Assembly (NCBI GenBank): GCA_022818135.1
Contig: JAFMSR010000003.1
Span: 13,813,325 to 13,877,324, forward strand
From: Saxidomus purpurata
Taxonomy: Eukaryota; Mollusca; Bivalvia; Venerida; Veneridae
DNA length: 64,000 nucleotides
Direction: 5' to 3'
The notes under the pieces are model-generated. The model was not told the origin of the DNA. It was given only the letters and a program-made list of their open reading frames with translations, and did not search any database. Both the position numbers and the translations under genes were made by a program. Below, piece after piece: positions 56,531 to 64,000 of the stretch (position 1 is its first letter; each line of letters begins with the position of its first letter).

Positions 56531-57334
56531 TTAGCTCACCTGGCTATGCCAGGGTGAGCTTTTCTGATCGATGATTGTCCGTCGTCCGTCAACATTTTGA
56601 TTCAAATGACATCTCCTCTGAAACCTCTAGGCCAATGTTGATAAAACTATGCAGGAATGTTCCTTGCATGAAGCTCTACCAAAATTGTTCAAAGAATTCC
56701 ATTCCATGCAGAACTCTGGTTGCTATGGCAACAAATAGGAAAAACTTTAAAAATCTTCTCTGAAACCACAAGGCCTAGAGCTTAAATATTTGGCAGGTAG
56801 CATTGGCTAGTGGACCTCTACCAAGATTGTTCAAATTATGACCCTCTAATCAAAATTGACCCCGCACGGGGTCACTTAGTTTTACATAGGCTTAATTATA
56901 TAGTAAAAACTTTAAAAATCTTCTTCTTTGAAACCACAAGGCCTAGAGCTTAGATATTTGGCATGTAGCATTGGCTAGTGGACCTCTACCAATATTGTTC
57001 AAATTATGACCCCCGGGTCAAAATTGACCCCGCACCGGGGGTCACGTAGTTTTACATAGGCTTATATAAGGAAAACTTTAAAAATCTTTTTCTCTGAAAC
57101 CACAAGGCCTAGAGCTTAGATATTTGGCATGTAGCATTGCCTAGTAGACCTCTTCAAAGTTTGTTCAAATTATGCCCCTGGGGTCAAAATTGACCTTGCC
57201 CGGGGGGATCATTTGTTTGACAAAGGCGTATATAGGAAAACTTATTTGGTATATAACATTATCTAGTGATCTTCCACCAGGCAAGTGGACTTGTACCAAG
57301 GTGAGCGATATAGGGCCATCTTGGCCCTCTTGTT
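56531..57334 (+). mobile_element. HINE family F1, full-length
   Basis: 5' ttagctcacctggctatgcc with hairpin to gggtgagc, gtccgtcgtccgtc, about four core units, 3' ggtgagcgatatag, hairpin gggccatcttggccc, terminal cttgtt. The head variant (ggctatgcc) is shared with the copy at 28508. Confidence 0.87.
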
Positions 57335-57660
57335 ATCATATCCCCCTGAACACAAAGTGTAAGTTTGAATATACTGGAATCAGCTTGTCCGTCTGTCTGT
57401 AGAGAGAATCTTGTGGACACTAAATCTCCAAAACCCCATCAGTGATAGTAACTGTTCTAGTTTTCGCTGTTTAGGAAAACTTGTGACTTGTAATAGATAA
57501 TGAACACGAATGTAGGTCAGTCAAAAGCTATACATAGCTTATGTTAAGTTATGTTGAATGTAACATACCAACTGAAAAAAAACTTTGTATTTGTATGTAT
57601 ATATTTTACCAAACTAGCGCTGTCCATATTTAGCCCAGCTTCAAGAATAAAGCTCTCATG
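57335..57660. other. Spacer with a possible HINE head
   Basis: atatccccctgaacacaaag and gtccgtctgtctg at 57340-57400 look like the start of a further HINE-type repeat directly behind the F1 end; no body or tail was placed. Confidence 0.4.
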
Positions 57661-57661
57661 A

Positions 57662-57790
57662 GCATGAGGTTCAAATAGAAATATCCGTCACTGAGGGTAA
57701 CTGTTTTGGCAGGAACGAGGCCCTGCCTAGTTCCCGCGAAACATTTGCCCGAAGTGACGGATATATCCATCTGAACCATGAATCTCATGG
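57662..57790. repeat. Foldback (long imperfect inverted repeat)
   Basis: Left arm gcatgaggttcaaatagaaa tatccgtcact-type (57662-57692) pairs with the right arm from agtgacggatatatccatct to ctcatgg (57753-57790), and inner parts (ggcagg/cctgcc, ggaac/gttcc) pair as well. About 130 bases in all. Confidence 0.75.
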
Positions 57791-58023
57791 CAGAAACTTT
57801 TTCTTGCATACCGTCTTGCTCTTTGAAATAGATATTTAAACACAAACTTGTCGAAATGATGCATTTTTATATAAAAACAAACATGCTTTAGATGCTATGT
57901 TTGGGAAAGTGACGTCACATTGTTTATAACGTTACATCTTAAGTAATTGACGTAAGTCGTCTTACACAGGGGGGGGGGAGGTAAGATGAGATTTTCCAGC
58001 ACTGGTAAAGACGGTAGATATCC

Positions 58024-58070
58024 CCATCTGGTATGCAAGAAATCCCCATCTGGTATGCAAGAAAAGCTAT
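58024..58070 (+). repeat. 24-bp direct duplication
   Basis: atccccatctggtatgcaag occurs twice in a row. Confidence 0.85.
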
Positions 58071-58269
58071 TCTGCTCACCCTGACCTTATAATTATGGTT
58101 AAACATCTTAGTTAAAATTTTGCATGCAATGTCATATCTCCAAAACTATTGCAGCTATTCAGTTAAAACTTTGCGTAGGTCTTTGAATTAGTAAACAAGA
58201 TCAGAGTGTTATAAGCTTTGACTGAATTAATGTCTGCTTTAAAACTTCCTGATTAAAGTTTTGTTTCCC

Positions 58270-60290
58270 GGTTTTTATCTCATTAACTACTGATAGATAA
58301 AGAATGAAATATCATGGAAGTACTTTGGGCAGATAAATACCATCAAAATTGCAAGTATCATATTAATTCCTGAAATGCATTTTCATAGATGTTAATAGAG
58401 TTATTGCCCTTTGTTACTTTTCCTTGTCTGGAACATAACTTGAAAATTACTGGTTGCAATTCAATACAACTTCATACATTGGTCAGGTATATTGAGGGGA
58501 AATGCAGTGCACAAAAACCATAACTCTTCCTTGACTCATTACAGAGTTATTGCCCATTTTTACTTTTCCTTGTCGCAGAGCATAACTTGAAAACTACTGG
58601 TTGGAATTCAATACAACATCATACAATGGTCAAGTACATCGAGAGGAAGTGCAGTGCACAGGAACCATAACTCTACCTTGGCTCATTACAGAATTATTGC
58701 CCTTTGTTACTTTTCCTTGTCCGGAGCATAACTTGAAAACTACTTGTTTGAATTTGATACAACTTCATACAATGGTCAAGCACAATGAGAGAAAGTGCAA
58801 TGCACAAGAACCATAACTCTGGAGCAGGGATCAGGAAATTTTGAAATCTCAATCGGTCCGGACAAGTCGAGGGTACATCGTCAACACCCCCCCCCCCCCC
58901 CGAAAAAGAAGTTACAAAAACGTAAAAAAAAAAAAAAATGATAGAAAAATTGAAAAATTTGAACGTGATTTATATATTTTTCAACCATCTTTCCATTGTT
59001 GTGCATGATCATGGAACGGTTAAAGTATTTAGTTTCCTCCTTTGGATTCCAAAATGTTACCAAAAACGAAAATGTTTATCTTCTTTCATTATTGATTAGT
59101 AAATCTCACGAATCGATAAAATAAATGCGCCGGCTCACGTGGACCGTTCCATTTTCTAAGGGATAAACTTTACATAATTTTCGCCATAAAAGGAATAAGA
59201 AACGGAATTTCTAAGTAATAAGAAAAATATCGAGCCAGTTTTCATAAATAAATATGATAATTCCCATGCGATTTTATCATTGAAAGTGTGTTCAATTTCG
59301 ATTAGAACTGATTACGTTCAAAGTCACCCCCACAAATTTTTGTAATAACCATGTGTCGGTATAGGCAATATAATTTTTGTCGCCTGGTTTCGCTTTTGAA
59401 TAATTTTTTAGGCCTTTGGCGTGCCAGACCGATTAACATTATCTTCGGCTTCCCCTTCCGACTTTTGGAAGCATTTACTACCGGTTGCGGTCCGGGTATT
59501 TGTTTCGTCATTATTCTCCCGATTATCATAAGCCGGTTCGGTCATTTGATTTTTGAACATCGCAAATATGTGGCGTTGTGCCATTTCAACAATAAATCGA
59601 AAGGCATTGAATGCCCGAACATGATACATTATAATAGCGCACTATTTGAGTAATAAAAATTAACTCTTGGGTTTTATCAACTGTTTTCTTACCGGTAAAA
59701 TGTACACGGGACCGAGTCGCTTTTAATTAAATCAAAATGACCAGTAATGTTGGCAAAGTGTAGGTAATGATTAGCGGCCTAAAGACAATCGGTCCGGCAT
59801 AGAGTCAATCGGAGCTGCAAACACATTAATAAAATCCTTTAATCAATATCGTGTTAGCGACGCCCGAGGACCAATTAGGTAAAGACCGCCGCGGGTTATT
59901 AACATGACACGTTTATTGGGGTATTGATAGGTGCTAATAACACAGATGCTATGTGTAATTACACAAGCAACTCCTTTTGTCATATTTAAGCGATTTTATG
60001 ACTTTTTTTTTTTAAAATCTCGGACCGATTTTTAAGCAACTTTTGGTGACGTGAATCGGTCCAGCAAGTTGAAAATCGGTCCAGACCGGCAAATTTTCGG
60101 TTTTCCTGATCCCTGCTCTGGAGTAAATACAGAGTTATTGCCCTTTGTTACTTTTCCTTGTCCAGAGCATAACTTGAAAACTACTGGTTGGAGTTCAGTG
60201 CAACTTCATACAATGGTCAAGTACATTGGGAGGAAGTGCAGTGTACAGGAACCATAACTCTACCTTGGGTCATAGAGTGTACCATACATA
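58270..60290 (+). repeat. Tandem core units of F5 type, interrupted by a hAT element
   Basis: Units of about 160 bases with attgccctttgttacttttc, gcataacttgaaaactac and atacaatggtcaag occur from about 58400 to 58824, continue at 60116 and end near 60290, where the 77-bp satellite starts. More diverged sequence of similar kind precedes from about 58130. Confidence 0.75.
58825..60115. mobile_element. hAT element of 1291 bp
   Basis: Inverted ends cagggatcaggaaa, flanked by a perfect 8-bp duplication ctctggag (58817-58824, 60116-60123). Near both ends aatcggtcc motifs are repeated. Starts with long C and A runs (58887-58936). Short open frames at 59302-59653 show no recognised transposase domain, so it is probably non-autonomous. 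Confidence 0.87.
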
Positions 60291-60476
60291 AATACCCTTA
60301 GATTAAAACATGGTCTCTGATTTCATTTTACATGTTCAAGTGGTCATCATAGAGTGTACCATATATAAACACCCTTACATTAAAACATGGCCTCTGATTT
60401 CATTTTACATGTTCTAGTGGTCATCATAGAGTGTACCATATATAAATACCCTTACATTAAAACATGGCTTCTGATT
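60272..60476 (+). repeat. 77-bp satellite, left part
   Basis: About 2.6 units (tcatcatagagtgtaccata, acattaaaacatggcctctg) before the F5 insertion; the array continues at 61681. Confidence 0.9.
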
Positions 60477-61680
60477 ACACCCCCAAAACTAAGTTTAGGG
60501 GGGTATATAGGAGTCACCCGGTGGTTGGTCGGTCGGGCGGGCGGTCTGTTGCATTTTCCTTGTCCGGAGCATAACTTGAAAACTACTAGTTGGAATTCAA
60601 TACAACTTCATACAATGGTCAAGAACATTGAGAGGAAGTGCAGTGCACAGGAACCATAACTCCATCTTGACTAATTACAGAGTTATTGCCCTTTGTTACT
60701 TTTCCTTGTCCGGAGCATAACTTTAAAACTACTGGTTGGAATTCAATACAACTTCATACAATGGTCAAGCACATTGAGAGGAAGTGCAGTGCACAAGAAT
60801 TATAACTCCATCTTGACTAATTACAGAGTTATTGCCCTTTGTTACTTTTCCTTCTCCGCAGCATAACTTGAAAACTACTAGTTGGAATTCAATACAATTT
60901 CATACAATGATCAAGCACAGTCAGAGGAAGTGCAGTGTACAAGAATTATAACTCTATCTTGAGTATTTACTGAGTTATTGCCCTTTGTTATTTTTCCTTG
61001 TCCGAAGCATAACTTGAAAACTACTGGTTGGAATTCAATACAACCTCATACAATGGTCAAGTACACTGAGAGGAAGTGCAGTGCACAGGAACCATAACTC
61101 TATCTTGACTCATTACAGAGTAATTACCCTTTGTTACTTTTCCTTGTCCAGAGAATAATACGAAAACTACTAGTTAGAATTCAATACAACTTCATATAAT
61201 GGTCAAGCACAATGAGAGGAAGTGCATTGCACAGGATCCATAACTCCATCTTGACTAATTACAGGGTTATTGCCCTTTGTTACTTTTCCTTGTCTGGAGC
61301 ATTTTTCGAAAACTACAATTTGGAATTCAATACAACTTCATACAATGGTCAAGCACAGTGAGAGGAAGTGAAGTGCAAAAGAACAATAACTCTATCTTGA
61401 CTCATTTCAGAGTAATTGCCCTTTGTTACTTTTACTTGTCTGGAGCATGATTCAAAAACTATTGGTTGGAATTCAATACGACTTCATACAATGGTCAAGC
61501 ACATTGAGAGGAAGTGCAGTGTACAAGAACCATAACTCTATCTTGACAAATTACAGAGTTATTGCTAAGAACAATATCTCTTTTTAGTTTGTTTGCAAGG
61601 TATTCTGTTACTACCAAACTTCCTCAGTTTATAAAGCAGTCTTTTGGGGGTATTAATCACATTAAGTGATAGCTCTAGTT
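60477..61680 (+). mobile_element. HINE-like element, family F5, inserted in the satellite
   Basis: 5' acacccccaaaactaagttt, ggtcggtcgggcgggcggtc, about six core units of 160 bases, 3' cttttgggggtatta, hairpin atcac-attaa-gtgat, terminal ctctagtt. The subterminal inverted repeat is ACCCCCAAAA. Removing it rejoins the satellite unit exactly. Confidence 0.88.
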
Positions 61681-64000
61681 TCATTTAACGTGTTCAAGTG
61701 GTCATCATAGAGTGTACCATATGTAAACACCCTTATATTAAAACATTGGCCCTGATTTCATTTTACGTGTTCAAGTGGTCATCATAGAGTGTACCATATT
61801 TAAACACCGTTACATTAAAACATGGCCTCTCCTTTCATTTTACGTGTTCAAGTGGTCGTCATAGAGTGTACCATATATAAACACTGTTACATTAAAACAT
61901 GGCCTCTCCTTTCATTTTACGTGTTCAAGTGGTCGTCATAGAGTGTACCATATATAAACACTGTTACATTAAAACATGGCCTCTCCTTTCATTTTACATG
62001 TTCAAGTGGTCGTCATAGAGTGTACCATATATAAACACCGTTACATTAAAACATGGCCTCTGATTTCATTTTACGTTTTCAAGTGGTCATTATAGGGTGT
62101 ACCATATATAAATACCCTATCATTAAAACATGGCATATATAAATACCCTTACATTAAAACATGCCTCTGATTTCATTTTACATTTTCAAGTGGTCATCTT
62201 AGAGTGTACCATATATAAACACCCTTACATCAAAACATGGCTTCTGATTTCATTTTAAATGTTCAAGTGGTCATCATAGAGTGTATCTAAACACCCTAAC
62301 ATCAAAACATGGCTTCTGATTTCATTTTACATGTTCCAGTGGTCATCATAGAGTGTACCATATATAAACACCCTTACATTAAAACATGGCCTCTGATTTC
62401 ATTTTACATGTTCAAGTGGTCATCATAGAGTGTACCATATATAAACACCCTTACATTAAAACATGGCCTCTGATTTCATTTTACATGTTCAAGTGGTCAT
62501 CATAGACTGTACCATGTTTAAACACCCTTACATTAAAACATGGCCTCTCATTTCATTTTACATGTTCAAGTGGTCATCATAGAGTGTACCATAATATAAA
62601 CACCCTTATATTAAAACATGGCCTCTGATTTCATTTTACATGTTCCAGTGGTCATCATAGAGTGTACCATATATAAACACCCTTACATTAAAACATGGCC
62701 TCTGATTTCATTTTACATGTTCAAGTGGTCATCCTAGAGTGTACCATATATAAACACCCTTACATTAAAACATGGCCTCTCATTTCATTTTACATGTTCA
62801 AGTGGTCATCATAGAGTGTACCATATATAAACACTCTTACATTAAAACATGGCCTCTGATTTCATTTTACATGTTCAAGTGGTTATCATAGAGTGTACCA
62901 TATATAAACACCCTTACATTAAAACATGGCCTCTGAATTCATTTTACATGTTCAAGTGGTCATCATAGAGTGTACCATATATAAACACCGTTACATTAAA
63001 ACATGGCCTCTGATTTCATTTTACATGTTCCAGTGGTCATCATAGAGTGTACCATATATAAACACCGTTACATTAAAACATGGCCTCTGATTTCATTTTA
63101 CATGTTCCAGTGGTCATGTACCATGTTTAAACACCCTTACATTAAAACATGGCCTCTGATTTCATTTTACATGTTCAAGTGGTCATCATAGAGTGTACCA
63201 TATATAAACACCCTTACATTAAAACATGGCCTCTGATTTCATTTTACATGTTCAAGTGGTCATCATAGAGTGTACCATATATAAACACCCTTACATTAAA
63301 ACATGGCCTCTGATTTCATTTTACATGTTCAAGCGGTCGTCATAGAGTGTACCATATATAAACACCGTTACATTAAAACATGGCCTCTGATTTCATTTTA
63401 CGTTTTCAAGTGGTCATTATAGGGTGTACCATATATAAATACCCTATCATTAAAACATGGCATATATAAATACCCTTACATTAAAACATGGCCTCTGATT
63501 TCATTTTACATGTTCAAGTGGTCATCATAGAGTGTACCATATATAAACACCCTTACATTAAAACATGGCCTCTGATTTCATTTTACATGTTCCAGTGGTC
63601 ATCATAGAGTGTACCATGTTTAAACACCCTTACATTAAAACATGGCCTCTGATTTCATTTTACATGTTCAAGTGGTCATCATAGAGTGTACCATATATAA
63701 ACACCCTTACATTAAAACATGGCCTCTGATTTCATTTTACATGTTCCAGTGGTCATCATAGAGTGTACCATGTTTAAACACCCTTACATTAAAACATGGC
63801 CTCTGATTTCATTTTACATGTTCCAGTGGTCATCATAGAGTGTACCATATATAAACACCCTTACATTAAAACATGGCCTCTGATTTCATTTTACATGTTC
63901 AAGTGGTCATCGTAGAGTGTACCATATATAAACACCCTTACATTAAAACATGGCCTCTGATTTCATTTTACATGTTCCAGTGGTCATCATAGACTGTACC
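61681..64000 (+). repeat. 77-bp satellite, about 30 units, runs off the window
   Basis: Unit from gcctctgatttcattttaca to cccttacattaaaacatg. Variants include ctcctttc, gttccagtgg, catgtttaaac and an irregular long unit that occurs at 62080-62165 and 63405-63490. Confidence 0.95.

Noticed and set aside
57630..57845. 71-codon minus-strand frame over the foldback
   Set aside because: Explained by the inverted repeat; no domain pattern.

Overview
The window is eukaryotic nuclear DNA, AT-rich, with spliced genes and dense transposon remains. Repeats of the 'pearl'/Helentron-derived (HINE) type with GTCC/GACG microsatellites, a Ngaro/DIRS-like retrotransposon and TRIM-like B-box genes point to a mollusc, most likely a bivalve; the species cannot be read from the sequence. 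Three runs of exactly 500 N (4831-5330, 20070-20569, 50742-51241) are scaffold gaps.

Region 1 (1-11429) holds two direct copies of one tyrosine-recombinase retrotransposon: gag with a CCCH finger and a zinc knuckle, RT-RNase H, tyrosine recombinase, SGNH hydrolase. They are nearly identical but broken at different points. Between them lie a gap, a dispersed repeat whose inverted relative sits at 23.4-23.9 kb, and a 45-bp tandem repeat.

Region 2 (11.4-25.4 kb) has no convincing gene. It holds HINE copies, a piggyBac-like MITE, a 28-bp minisatellite, a pogo-like MITE, a LINE ORF1 scrap and a small hAT element with a perfect 8-bp duplication.

Region 3 (25.4-33 kb) is a two-exon TRIM-like gene on the minus strand (B-box exon, then coiled coil plus beta-propeller exon). 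Its first exon carries a frame-breaking deletion, and its intron holds a MITE and a HINE.

Region 4 (33-51.2 kb) holds the 3' part of a FAN1 DNA-repair nuclease gene on the minus strand: five exons that join in phase, the most upstream one running into the 50.7-kb gap. Its introns are packed with transposons: a HINE interrupted by a LINE, a mariner, a 2.5-kb terminal-inverted-repeat element and a multi-headed HINE array. A possible plus-strand gene ends convergently at 37.8 kb.

Region 5 (51.2-64 kb) is repeat-rich: a HINE nested in another HINE family, a second and dead TRIM B-box exon, a foldback, a 1.29-kb hAT element, and a 77-bp satellite running to the window end, into which one HINE has inserted with a recognisable empty site.

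The most notable pattern is that at least six repeat families with unrelated end sequences share one architecture: a 5' subterminal inverted repeat, usually a GTCC-type microsatellite, a tandem core, the matching 3' inverted repeat, a short hairpin and a terminal CT(T/A)GTT or TTAGTTT. This fits Helentron-associated non-autonomous elements. No autonomous Rep/helicase gene is visible here.
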